Below, in pieces: positions 11,721-23,694 of a DNA stretch of 64,000 bases. Source of the stretch: Cinclus cinclus (lineage: Eukaryota; Chordata; Aves; Passeriformes; Cinclidae); assembly GCF_963662255.1 (NCBI RefSeq), contig NC_085055.1, forward strand, positions 3,589,102 to 3,653,101, read 5' to 3'. The notes below the pieces were generated by a model. That model did no database searches. It saw only the letters and a program-made list of their open reading frames with translations, and was not told the origin of the DNA. Both the position numbers and the translations under genes were made by a program. The number at the start of each line of letters is the position of its first letter. The first letter of the stretch is position 1.

Positions 11721-14436
11721 GGGCTAATGCAAAGACATTGCAGACAAAGAAGGGATGATTGCTGCTGGATTTGTGATCTTGGATCAGGGTGGATAGGAGT
11801 CAATGAACAGAAGCAGATGGTTCCTATTGGGCAAACAGGGTCAGGGAAATCAAATTAGTGTGTATTTGTACTCATTTTTTTGCAAGTAGTAAGAGCACTA
11901 GTTGTGATTTCAAGGTCTCTAGTGTGCTTTCACCAGATGCTTTCAATGAGAAATTCTTTCTTTTTCTGGCAGTAGGATTAATGCACAGTGCCTGCCCAGC
12001 CACACTCTGTGTACTCCACAGTTAAAAACATTGCAAGAATAGAAACTATTGGTAATAAAGCCATTTTAGCATAAGTAAGTGCACTGTCCCTCATTGTGAT
12101 ATGAAAAGGCTTGAGGTGGTTCACTAGAAAATACAATACTTGTGTATAAACATGCAAAGAACTGCCAAACACAAAGGCTGGGTGGGGGCCAGAAGGAGAA
12201 AGAGAGGATGTTCCTTGTGATTTGGGGAAAAAAGTGACAAAATACAGCAGTCATCACACCCTACTGAAAGATGTGATTTTGTAGATTTACTTCTTGTTGA
12301 ACTGGTAGGGATAAAAAGTATTTTATTTTTTTATGGTGTTTCACTTAAACGTCATTACTGTGGATTTCAGTTACGGGTGAGGTCCTGAGACTGACAAAAA
12401 TACAAAAGAATTTTGCTTCTCACTGCTCAGAATTGCACCTTAAATGTAAAAGACAGTAGACAAATAGAAAACCAATGAGAATTTAGGATATTTATTGGGT
12501 TGGGTTGTGGTTTTTTTCGTATCCGCGGCCTAAGCTTAGCAGAGCTTCGTAGTAACAAAGTTGTTACAGAGGTTTTTGATTTAGCTTTGTTCAGGGAGAG
12601 TTGAGTCCCTGGTCCTGCAAGGTGAGAGACAGTGTAAGACAATATGCAAGGAGAGTTGTTTGCTTTTATTTTTATCATATGGGTAATGTAGCCTGACATC
12701 TTGATTGATGGGGCAGAGCTGTTGGGCACCTTGGAAGGAAGGAAAGGCGAGAAAATAAATACTTGATGTCGCAGAGATGAAGGAGCAGCAGAAAAAAGCG
12801 TGCTGAGATCTGGCTGCAAACGCCACTTATCCGGGCTGGGGGTTTCCCAAGTTTGTATGGATATGAGCAAGGCAAATTTCAATACTTGGACTCAAAACAA
12901 AGAAACAAAAAAAGTGATGTGCAGAGTTGGAGGTCACCTCCCAGGACAGCAAGGAGGTGCCTGGTAAGGAAAAGAAAATGTAGCAGGAGTTTTTGTTCTC
13001 TCCAGATAATACCTAGACTGAAAACATGGCAGCTCTGTTCTCCCCACTGCAGTTAAATCCTCAAAGGAGTTGGAGTCTCATTAAAACATCAAAACAATTT
13101 GTTAATTAGATTGTCCATTCAAAAGTGCATGCAAGGAAATAATTGGAATACCTGGAATTTGAGTTTCCATGGAAGAGCAGATTTAGAATTTTTTGTCTGA
13201 GTAAGAGCAAGCAGTAAACTAGCTGCTGTTTTGAGCAAAACCATGGGAGAAGTAGGAAAATACAGATGGAGTTGATAAACCAGTTCTCAAGCAGTTCATT
13301 TAAGTGGTAAAGTTACCCCAGGGACTGGATGGGTCTTAGTTTTCCTGCACTGTCAAGTGCACACTGCCTCTTGTTACCTGCAGTAGGGTCTGTCCTCACA
13401 TTATTTTTCTACTTTTAATATTTAATTATTTAGTTTCTAACAATTGTTTTGAGCTTCATTTTTTCTCCTACCTTGTCAGTCTGAGAAAATCAATCAAATT
13501 CCTGCTAGTGACCAGAACTATTAATCTTCCCAGCTTCACCGTGGAAGATTTTTTTGTATCTTTTTTTTCTGAAGCCCAAACATGTTTAGTTTCAGACCTG
13601 TGTGGCTGACACATTCCCTCTCCATAAGGATTCTTTATTTTGGGAGTCCACTGAGACTTCCAAATAAATTGAGTTGACCTGTGCAGCTCTGTGTTTGCCT
13701 GCTGCCTGACCCTCCCCTTGTACAGCCAGCAGACAGATTGGAGTGAATATGATTATGCAGGCAAGCAAATCCTCTGGTTATAATTGCTTTTAATTGCTGA
13801 TGCTTGACACTGCAAAGTGCCAATTCTTTCACTCTCTTTTTGTCTTTTTTTTTTTCCCCAGAAATATTTTTTCTACAGGAACTTTGGTTTGAAATGGAGA
13901 TCTGGGTTGTTCAGTGACTAGATCCTGGCTGCTATAATTCGTATCTAATTACAGATTTTGACTTCATGTCTAACACCCTGTTTATGCAGAAACAAATGCA
14001 CCTTTTCTCTGGCTCAGGTGAAATTAGTATCAGTGTTTTGTTATTCTGCCCTGTGATCATGCCCCCTGAACCAGGAGCTTTCCCTTTCATGTGCTGTTGG
14101 TAGGAAATTTGTCTCTGTCAGCAGCATTCCCTTGCTCTGCATACCCAAGGATGTGTCTCTGTTTTATCAGGTGCCTCAGAACTAGCCTGTGTAGTGGGGG
14201 AAGTCTCAGAGGAGGAATTTGTCCAGCCATTTGGGTCAGGAGTCTCTTCCCTGGGAAGGATTTTCAATCCAGCTATCACAACATTAATGCAAACACTTGC
14301 AAACTGGAAGCTGTAGTGTGCTGGAGACAAGGGGGATGTTTATTAATGTTTATTAATATACTTTGCCTGTGCAAGCTGTAGATAACAAACAACAATAATG
14401 ATGCTGTGTCTGATACACAGCTGCCAGTAAACTGCC

Positions 14437-14497
14437 TTTTTTTTTTTTTTTGTTTAAAAAAGATAATCTAGATAACTCCTCACAAAAAAAAAAAAAA
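14437..14497. repeat. T15/A14 inverted homopolymer pair
   Basis: A T15 run (14437-14451) and an A14 run (14484-14497) are separated by 32 bp containing GATAATCTAGATAACTCC. The two runs are complementary and could form a hairpin. They could also be the tails of two degraded retrotransposons inserted in opposite directions, but no element body is recognisable on either side. Confidence 0.6.
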
Positions 14498-17266
14498 AGC
14501 CACAGGTATTTTCAGTTTAAAATTTATGTATGTCCCATCATCCTTAGATTTGAATCACTAGTTAAATACCTGTAATTTGGTTGTTTTTTTTTTTGTCTGT
14601 GTCACTCCTGCTAGTGGTACTTTCAGGACAGTTTTTATATCTGAAACTTAGGAAACAGTCATTTTAATGAAAAAACTAGTTCTTTGCTATAATAAGATAC
14701 AGTTTTGTTCTTTCTCTGCCTAGACAGTGCTGAATTATTTTTCCTTTCAAGCAGCCTCCTCTGAAGTAGAAGAAAATGTTAAGCACTTCAGATAGCTAGA
14801 GCAAAGGCAGAGGTTGGATGGAAATCTCTGCCTTGCTGCTGCCACCAGTGCTGACAGTGGTTCTGATATTTCCCTGGCACTTTGTTTACTGGATGAAAAT
14901 ATTTCATCACTGATATCTTGTTTTCCTGTTAGTCACAAAGAGGAGAATTGGACTTCATCCCTTTTAATCATGGTTAGTAGAACTAATACAAGGAGAGTCA
15001 TGCAGTGTTGCTGAGAAGGCTGTTAAAGCTAGAACTTATTTTTTTGAAGAAAAATGAACTTACATATGTGAAAATAAAACTTTTTTCTCACCTTATCTTA
15101 ATGTTTAATCACAGGCATTGCAGCTCCCATTTTCCCTGCCTGGTGCTTAAGGTTTTGATATGATAGCTCACACTGTTCTACAAACTTGAAAGCTCAAGGA
15201 AATGCCTGTAAGCACATATTAATGATAGAGTTTTTCTGGATTAAATCGTTCCAAAAGAGGAGATAAGTTTGAACTGCTAAATCTTCCCAGTTTCTCTCTG
15301 GTGCAATGTTTTTTATGCCTCAGAGAGAGGGAAGGGGGGGAGATGTGGCTTCATTTGAACTAAAATGGCTATCTAGGAAAACAGGGGTTGGAGTTTTCAT
15401 GTGAAGAGGAGCAGACTGTTTTACTGAAATAACTTGAGTGTTACAGGGCACAAAGTTTGAAGACTTAACTACTTCAATGCTGAATTTACAATGCTAATTT
15501 AACTGTGTATGTTTTTGTCCTAAGCGTTGTCTTGAGTGTGTTTTAAGCATTTGAATCAAGAAAGTGTTCACAAGGACCTTACCATCATCCTTCAGAGTGA
15601 GTGCATTCTCCTAACTACCACCAAGAGAGCCCCATCAGCAACATTCAGAATGGGCACAGCACAAATCCCAGGGATGGTTAAAGCCCTGACTCTGCTGGTT
15701 CCACATTTTATTTTATATAAGCGTGATTGTTGTGAGAGGAGAAACAGAACCATGTGGAACAGCAGCTCTGGATCCTTCCATGTGTCCCAGAATGGGAGTA
15801 GGGATGTTGCCTTCCAAGCTGTTGGACCACCAAACATGCCTCAGGAGTGCTGTCCCTGGTGGAAATGTTTCCCAGCAGGGAGCTGCCTTTGTTCCCACTT
15901 CAGGCTTCCAATTTGTGTAAATTGAGGTTATTTTCAGCCTGGTGAGGTATTAGCTGTAATCTGGGTAAAAGTCACTTAACTTTGGAACCAGTATTGGGAG
16001 TACAGGATTTATTTGACTGGGAACCATTGCTATGTTCAGCATTTGTAGAATAAAATAAACCTAACAAATGCTGGTTATCTTTATTCCTTGCCACTCTGTT
16101 ACAAACAGTGGTGCTCTCAGCACTACAGGTATTCAAAAGTTCAAAGGCTGTTTCACATTAAACAGCCTTATTCTCTGAAAATGTATTCTTGTACCATTAC
16201 TGGAATCTCAGACCTCCCTGCTTGGCCATAAGTCCTCTAAGCTTCCATCACCTCTTTGCAACGATGCTTTTAATGAGACTCTGCAGTTCACATCTGGCTT
16301 TTACTACTGTGGATATGTGACAGAATACAAAGGGTTCCTTGTTTAAAAATGAAGTCCTGAGGCTCATAAGAAAGCAGTAGAAGTTGAAAGTGACTGTAAA
16401 CAAAATCCATTTTAAATGGATTCAAGTCTGTAAGAGTGTTTCTTGTATATCAAAGGCCTTAATTTCTTGTTTATGGTAGGTAAAAAAATGTACACAGCGT
16501 TGCTCAGTATTGTTTTGTCCTTATTTCCACTGTATTAATGCTTGGTTACTTTAGGGCAGCATCTATATTCCATAAATCTCTTTATCCCCAAAGAGCCAGT
16601 GGATATACATTTTCTCTTCAGGGAGGTACCTCTGTGTTTACAGAGCACCAGGTATTGGTGTCCTTTAGTGACAGATGATGGATAATATTTGCAGTGGGAG
16701 CAGTACAACCTCCAGGAATAGGGCTGAAGCTCCCAGGCACTGCCAGTGAGGAGGAAGAGAGGGGCAGCTCCAGGAGAGGCTGATGGATCCAAGCAGTTGG
16801 AAGAGCCCTTGCTACTCCTGCAAGCCAAAACCTCACATGTTTTGGAAAAGGGCAGAGAGCAGGAGTTGGAGGGAGCAGCTTTCCATCTGAGAGCAACATC
16901 TGGGATGGCAGCACTGCTGCTCAGGAGATGGGAAGATGCTACAAGCTCTAATGCTGCTCAGCAGAAGGTGCCTGCACAAATCCCCTCTTGCCAAGTGCAG
17001 AAATACATCAGCTCCAGGCATGGCAATTTTTATAACTCGCTGGTAACCTTGCAGAGTTCTGCTGTGTCTGGGGCAGTCAGGAAGCCTGGCGTGGCTGTAG
17101 CATTTCTTTGTGTGCTCTGTGTTGAAGAGCTCTTTTGGCTTTGCTGTGTTGTTGTTTTTCACCTCCTACCACTCCTTTCTGGTTTGTTTGAACTAGTTCA
17201 GGATGGGGATAGTTTCTCACTGCTGTGTGCTCTCAGCTGTGTTAACTTGGAATTTCCTTCAGACTC

Positions 17267-17284
17267 TTTTTTTTTTTTTTTTTT
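17267..17284. repeat. T18 homopolymer run
   Basis: Eighteen consecutive T residues follow CAGACTC and precede AGCTAATTTTG. It is the longest homopolymer noted in the window and could be polymorphic. No retrotransposon body is recognisable upstream or downstream, so it need not be a poly-A tail on the other strand. Confidence 0.85.
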
Positions 17285-20048
17285 AGCTAATTTTGTCAAT
17301 CTGTTCCTGGTACCTGAGCTAACATAACACAAAGTGTGTGGGAAGTGCTGGAAATGGCAATTTGCTGTGCCATGTAGGCACATTGCTTGCTTTTGTACCA
17401 GTTCTTACAGTTGAGACCTCTAAATGATATCTAAATGATGCCATGTTTTTGCTGGTTTCAATACAATCTGATTAAGATAAAGTCAGGTCGTGTCTCTTTG
17501 TGCTTTCCTTTGGTCTCTAATTGGACTCACTTCTCATCATTACTTACTTCATACAAAGAAATAAAAAGTGATTGGAATTAATGGCATGTGTAAAGCCATG
17601 AGAATATGGTATTAAACTAATGATACTTCAGGGAAAATAGAAAATTTGTTATTGTGAAGTTGTGTACAAACCTACAGAGAGTATGCTGAAAAACACAAAT
17701 GAGAAAGCTAATCCCAACCCAAGGTTTGGAGAAAATAACTTTTTGAAAAATTATTTTAAGGAATACTGTTGTTAACCTCCTCAAGGATTTCATAAAGAAG
17801 GTTCATCTCTGGAGCTGATAAGCTCTGGTAGCTGATCTGTGAGATTAAGTAATGAGGGGGGAAAAAACAACCTCTTGATTGGGCCACATACATACACTAA
17901 TTTTGCTTAAGATAATTTGTGAAGCTGGAAAACGAAAAAAAAAAAACAGTGCAGGGGAGAAAATGCTGTGACAAAGTCTATTCTCCACAGATGGTTTTAG
18001 TTAAAAGGTGGCCTCCAGAGCTTTTCTGGCACCGTTGTGGGTGCCAGGAGTCCTGGGTCTCTCTTGGCTCGCTCTGCTCAACTGAAGCCTTTGCTTTGTT
18101 TGCGGTGTGGGGCTGATAAGGGCCACATCTGTGAACATCTGTGAGGGAGCTGAAGGGATTTCTGGGGCAGGTACAGTGCACTGCACCTGCACAGACTGCA
18201 GAATTCATCTTCAGCACAACAAACTGCTCTGCCAGGGATTCAGGGCAGGGTGATGAAGAAATAATTTGTCGACAGACTTGAACGAAGCCTGAACGAGTGA
18301 GCCTCGTTGCAAAATTCCCCTGCTTGTTCTTCACCTGCAGACCACTGATGGGCACAGTTTGTAGGTCGGGGTGTGAGTTTTGCTTGGCAGCTCGTTCCTG
18401 GTGTGCTTGGCTGGGCTGTGGCCCTGCCATCCAACACTGCTGCCAGCCTGACCTTGGCAGGACTGGCCATCTCCAACCCAGCTCCATCTGTGAGAGAAAG
18501 CTCTGGGAAGCCTCTCTGTGCCCACAAATGCTTACTCTGCTCATCCCCACTTTTCTGGTATTTAACAGATGAGGTCCTGCAATTTTGTTTTCTTGGAAGT
18601 GACATCGTATTTCCTTTTTATTCCGGATTTACTTCTTGTATTTCTTGCCAGGAAAGGAAATTCAGAAGACGTGGTTTCCTAGAGCCAAAGCAATCCCTGT
18701 GGTTTGGCATCTGACTCTGTTCCAAAGCAAGAAAGGTCTACCCTCCCCTTTGGGTTTGGTCAGAATATTACAAGATCTTTCAATCCAGACAGAGAGAAAC
18801 ATTGTAAGAACAGCTAATTTGAGCAGATTTTTACAAATGCGTCTTGCCCTATTTTTCTGGTGCAAGTATGGATTTTATTACGTGAATTTTTTTTGGGTAA
18901 TAAATGTCAGAGACCTCCAGTATGCATTAAATTTTGTATTTCACTGGTGTATTTATCAGGCAGCATGAGGTACCAAGGAAACATTTCCATCGTTTGTGGT
19001 ATCTCTGTTCCTGTTTTGCCATATTCTGTAGCACTGGTGTTCTCTGGAACTTTGGCAGTGCATACAGTTTGTACAAAATGTGAGTGAGGTTAGTGTAATC
19101 TGTCCTTAAAATTCAAGATAAGGAGTTTCAGCACCTCCAAGCCCTGAATAGTTGCTTTTGTAGCACGCAGCATGATGAGAAATGGAGCTGAGCAGTTGAA
19201 TGCAGGAAAGATCACCAAGGTCTAAGGGAAACAAATACAAGAAAAAATACTGTGCTGAACAAGCAGAAGCCTTTGCATTGAACAGGCACTGGAAACTTTA
19301 TCTTCTGGGGGCAGATTGTGTGATCTTTGGTTATCTGCTCCAGAAGCAGAGAATACTTTGTCCAGGAAGGTTTCTTGTCCCTCCGTTCAGTCTCTCATTA
19401 TGTGGCCTGAATTTTGCCTGTTTAACCTTTCACGCTCACACAAGGTTAGAGCTTCGAGGATATTTTCTGCTGCTCCCACAAAAGCTGCAGCATGAGGGAG
19501 GTGCAGAATGCAGCTTCATCTGCTGCAGCTCCTCGGTTCATCCAAAGTGCCGCAGAGGCACCAGAACGGTGGGGCCCGGTGCCAAATTGGCTTTGTCTGC
19601 CTCTCCTCTCTCAGGGCTGAGTTACAGGCAGCAATACACTCTTGGTTTTCAAATGACACACCCTGAGCACCCCATCTGTAAGCATGTGGCAGCTCTGTTG
19701 TATAAACCAGGCCATAAGTGAGAGAAACCGAGGCACAGTCTTGTTCAGTGTTTGTGGATGTATGACTTGGTGAGAAGAGCAATAATGGAGCCAAATTTCC
19801 CTGTCTGAAGTTATTTTTGTGACTCCTATATGCTGGTCTATGCAGGGTTTAACCCTTGCCATCAGGGGTATCTTTTTTGATGGTAGCCTGCTCCCTTTTT
19901 TGAAGGACAGGTGGCTCCTGGAGCTTGGCTCTTCGGAAATGCTGGCACCGAAACCATCTGGGATCTTATTTTGGGGTGTGTGAGCTTGACATCTTTGAAA
20001 ATGAGACTTTTGGGTTGTAAAATGTTGCTCGCAGCCTTCAAGGTCAAG

Positions 20049-20222
20049 TCATAGAATGGGTCAGGCTGTAAGGGACCACAGTGGGTCACTGGTCCCAGCT
20101 CCCCGCCCAGGCAGGGTTATCCCAGAGCACAGGGCACAGGAATTGTGGCCAGATGGCTCTGGAATATCTACAGCGAGGGATACTCCACACCCTCTCTGGG
20201 CAAACTGTTTTATTCACTTCCA
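20049..20222 (-). repeat. CR1 LINE 3' fragment, antisense
   Basis: The plus strand begins TCATAGAATGGGTCAGGCTG and continues TAAGGGACCACAGTGGGTCA, then a CCCCGCCCAGGCAGGG block, and ends with ACACCCTCTCTGGGCAAACTG. This is the familiar reverse complement of a CR1 3' end, which normally starts with a TCATAGAATGG word, continues through a GGAAGGGACC word and reaches CTCTGGGCAACCTG. It is moderately diverged and 5'-truncated. No reverse transcriptase sequence remains. The overlapping 85- and 60-codon open frames are repeat-derived. Confidence 0.8.
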
Positions 20223-23200
20223 GAAAAGTGGTTTTTCATTTGCTGGCGCTGTGGCAGTGGTAAATAATCAAGTGTTCAGTGCTTTGGTTGGAGTCAAGTG
20301 CAGTGGGGCATAAATGAGACCTTAAACCAAACCTGTCCAAAGCTAAAAGCTGAAATACAGGTCCTCCCCCTCCAGATGAATGACACCACAAATTGAACAA
20401 ACCTGCAGCGTGCATCCAGGTCAGGGCTTCTTCACCCCTTCTGTCTTCAGTGTGAGTCAAATACTCTGCAGTCTTTCCATTGCTACTTTGGGAATAAATC
20501 AGGCTCTAATTGCCCCGGGAATGAAAAGTTGACCTCTTGACTGATTATTTTTCTTTTACTGAATTAATTTCTTTTTGTGTTTGAACAGAGAAGAGACTTT
20601 GGATGCCACTAAAGTTGACCCAGTTAAATAAGGCAAACTGATATTTTAAAATAACACTGATGATGCTTCTCTTACACTGGGTTTTTGATGTCCCCTGTAG
20701 GAACATTGTGGCAGCACTGAGAGTGGTAATCAGTAGAGTCTTCCCATTAACCCCTAACCAAGGTCACACAAAAATAAATACAATAGAATATATAATAAAT
20801 AAATGAGTTTTTTTCATGAAGTTCTTAATAAGGATGAGCTATATTTTCAGATACTTTTATGTGCTTCTATAGCAGCTTGATAGAACTGTTGGCTACAAAG
20901 AACCTGAAATATTTTTATCTGTTCCAGCCAACTAACAATTTTCCAAAACTAAAGCATCCTAGATTGTTGGGGGTTTTTTGTTGAATCCTGACAGCATGAA
21001 AAACTTTGGTGCTAATGCATGAATTGTTTTTGTAAATGTATAAAATTTTGAGTAATTATAACTGAACATTAGAAAAACACTCAAGATGAAATATTTTATG
21101 AATAACAGACCTCTATTGTGACTGTGTGACATGTTAATACTTAGGTAATATTGTTTTCAATGAGAATTCCAGGAGGCTGGGACCCATGCATGCCTTTTAT
21201 GAATTTTTATATCCAAGGAGGATTTAGAGGTCACCCACTTCCTTGGAATGTCTTCTCTTTAGCTAAATCACAAGCATTGTTCTTTGTAAAGATCAGGAGC
21301 AGTAATGAGATGCTGCCTTCTTTCCAAAGAAATATGGAGCCTAGAAAGAAACTCTATGGGGAAACCAAATGCAACCATCTAATATTTTATGAAGAATTAT
21401 TTTTCCTCCAGGGTTACTATTTCATGTTTTTTATTCTAATAGATCTTGTTAAACAATGAGGCAGGTAACTCTGTCCCTACTTTTAATGACTGCTTTCAAA
21501 AAAGTGCAGCTGTTCATCAAGTTAACTGCTTAATTATAGTTCCCTAGGCCATTTACAAATACGCCTAGAAACAGTCTATCAGAATAGAGATTAATTGAAG
21601 TATTTTTGTTGTCTGGGGAAAATTTGAAGTAATTTTGTTGTCTAGAGAGGCTTTCAGAAAGTTTTCTCAATTTTCCCCTGGTTTTATGAGTGAACTCACA
21701 GGTGTGGTGTCAGGGACTTGTGTTGGGGTTGTCATGTGTGACAATTTTTTCTCCAGCTCCAGACAGTCTGTCACTGTTTCTAAAACTATACCTTTGTTGA
21801 GGAGCTGCTCCAAAGTCTGTATCTCACATTTTCAATCAACTCATGGCTGTGTGTTAGCTTCCTGCTGTGACTCAGAGGACCAAAAGAGCTTCCACTTCAC
21901 TCATCAACAGGCTCTGATAATAAGGCAGAATGAAGAGACAGTGATTTTTCTTTGAACACCTAGCAAAAGTTGCTTCATTAAACCATCATCAGCACAAAAA
22001 ATGCCTGTTCAAATAGGCAGTGCCTACCTGCTAAGAGGTTGGCATCCTGAACAACGTTTTATATTTGATGTATATTCTGCTTTTCATCAGCGCCTGTGGG
22101 CTTTATGAAGTGTTTATGAACTTCTTTGCTTCTCTCCTTGTGAAAGTGCATTAACCTGCAGGCTGGAGTTCCTCAGTCATTCCATCACATGCCAGTAGCC
22201 AGAGAGAAAACTGAAAGAGAACTTAAAATATATTTTTCTTCTCTTTTGGTAGTGTATGAAAGTCCTGATTGTGCTCGGGCTCCTGCTTTGCAGAGCAGTG
22301 TAAAGCTGCATAACAGAAAGATAATTTGTTTCCCAGGTACAATAATAAATATAAACTTAACAATAACAGGTGGAGGCAGCAGATTGAGAGAGCACAAGTT
22401 AATGATGATGTGGCTATAATTAAAGTATTAGCAGTGGTTATTTTACAACAGCTGCTTTGTTGTCTGGAACAACCTATCCAGCTAAAGTAACAATGATATA
22501 GGTGAGAATGTAGATTCTAATAAAAAAGCCTCCAAAAGGCATTGCCATCTTGTCATTAATGCCAACTCATCCTACAATTTCTATGCACTGATTTATAACA
22601 ATTACTGGACCTCTTCAAAATCTGGTCCAGAAGACGGATCTTATCAGAGTTGCACAGCATTTAATGTTGTAGTAAGATGGGGATTTATTTCTCACCCATG
22701 TCACTTTCGGCATGTAATTTTTAAAAATTATTTATAAAACATTAAATATTTTTTCTTTGGAGAGAATTTTTTTTAAGGCTTTTATAATTATTTAAGAATT
22801 TTCCATTCTCAGCCACATTCTTAAAGTCTATAATTTTAAAAATTGATGGAGAGACCAGGGGAGTTCCCCTGTCTGTGGAGCCCTCACGAACAACAAGTGA
22901 AGGTGATGCTGAAAGACAGACATCCACTTCATTTCTTGAAAAGCTTGGAGATATGAGGCCTGATGGGGAAGAAAACCAAGCTCAATAATACAGTGAGAAA
23001 TGTCTCTACAAGTACATTCCAGCATCTCAGTTTTGGCCAGAGCTATGTCACTTAAGAGGGGCTGTTTTCCTTTGAAGTAAATCAGCCAAAGAAAGTTAAG
23101 GTTGTTGTGGCCATAAAAACAGGAGCAGCTCTGAGGGAAGTTCCCCTTTTGACAGAGACTGGATTTTCCTTCTGGTCATGCAAAAGCCACAGTAATGTAT

Positions 23201-23584
23201 TAGTTCAGATTTTGAAAGGTAGCAGGGCTAGGCAGCTCAGGATGAGGAGCACAGGACATAGGGGAGGTGAGTTCTGTGGTGCTCCTCCACTGCTGTGCTT
23301 CTGTCTGAAAATAGCTGGTATAAAGTTATGACATATAACAGGTTTGTTATTGTAGTCCTTGCCCTCACTAAGGTCAGTCTGAGAAGCTGATACCTTGCCA
23401 TTAAGAAGGTAAGGGATCTTTCAGTGTGAAAAGCACAGAATGTTGTAAAAGCTGGGAGTCTGTTCCCACCAGGAGGGAAATGCTTCTCTCCTCAACCCAT
23501 GGATTTGTGTGTAATAAATGATTGGAACAAACATATCGTGAGTAACTGAAATATTCATCATATCCCATCCTAAAGTAGTGACAA
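20223..23584. other. Unique noncoding sequence
   Basis: No gene is recognisable; the longest open frames are about 100 codons. The stretch contains a 29-bp-period tandem duplication (21595-21647). It also contains a long AT-rich region (about 22000-22740) with E-box, SOX-like and homeodomain-like words that has the texture of a conserved noncoding region. An ACCAAGGTCACACA word at 20757-20770 recalls a MIR 3' segment but is too short to call. Confidence 0.6.
21595..21647 (+). repeat. 29-bp-period tandem duplication, two copies
   Basis: Two copies of a 24-bp core (21595-21618 and 21624-21647) lie 29 bp apart and share TTGAAGTA, one mismatch, then TTTTGTTGTCT; 21 of 24 positions agree. The copies are close enough in sequence to suggest a fairly recent local duplication, for example by replication slippage. 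No gene or known repeat family is associated. Confidence 0.8.
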
Positions 23585-23694
23585 CTACCAACCTGTGCTG
23601 GTGGAAGGTGTCCCTGCCCATGGCAGGGTGTTGGAGTGAGAGATGATCCTTAAGATTCCTCCCATCCCCAGCTGTGCTCTGATTCCACGATAAT
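23585..23694 (+). repeat. CR1 LINE 3' tail, sense
   Basis: The segment contains GGTGGAAGGTGTCCCTGCCC followed by ATGGCAGGGTGTTGGAGTGA, then GATGATCCTTAAGATTCCTC and a degenerate GATTCCACGATAA terminus. This is the typical 3' end of avian CR1: a GGAAGGTGTCCCTGCCCATGG word, then a GATGATCTTTAAGGTCCCTT-like word, then short terminal repeats of the ATTCTATG type. Only about 110 bp survive. The 130-codon minus-strand open frame that crosses it (23421-23813) has no independent support. Confidence 0.85.

Larger units (their letters stand above)
9296..20048. other. Unique noncoding sequence
   Basis: No recognisable gene. The longest open frames are 193 codons on plus (16746-17327) and 190 codons on minus (17978-18550); both lie in locally GC-richer DNA, overlap competing frames and have no recognisable domain. 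The stretch holds a probable MIR-like relic (10415-10500), a T15/A14 inverted pair (14437-14497), a T18 run (17267-17284), a 19-bp near-palindrome (16404-16422) and several short segments that keep CpG in CpG-poor surroundings. The latter are candidates for conserved regulatory elements. Confidence 0.65.

Noticed and set aside
13863..13922. Open frame after a T-rich tract ending in CCCCAG
   Set aside because: The acceptor look comes from a homopolymer run; the frame has only 19 codons before a stop.
16746..17327. 193-codon plus-strand open frame
   Set aside because: It contains a poly-Phe stretch encoded by the T18 run, has competing minus-strand frames and no recognisable domain.
17978..18550. 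190-codon minus-strand open frame
   Set aside because: It lies in locally GC-rich DNA with overlapping frames on both strands (also 121 and 113 codons). A frame of this length is roughly expected once by chance in 64 kb.
19324..19336. 13-nt match to the 5' part of microRNA miR-9 (TCTTTGGTTATCT)
   Set aside because: The following bases diverge from miR-9 and no miR-9* arm or precursor hairpin is present nearby.
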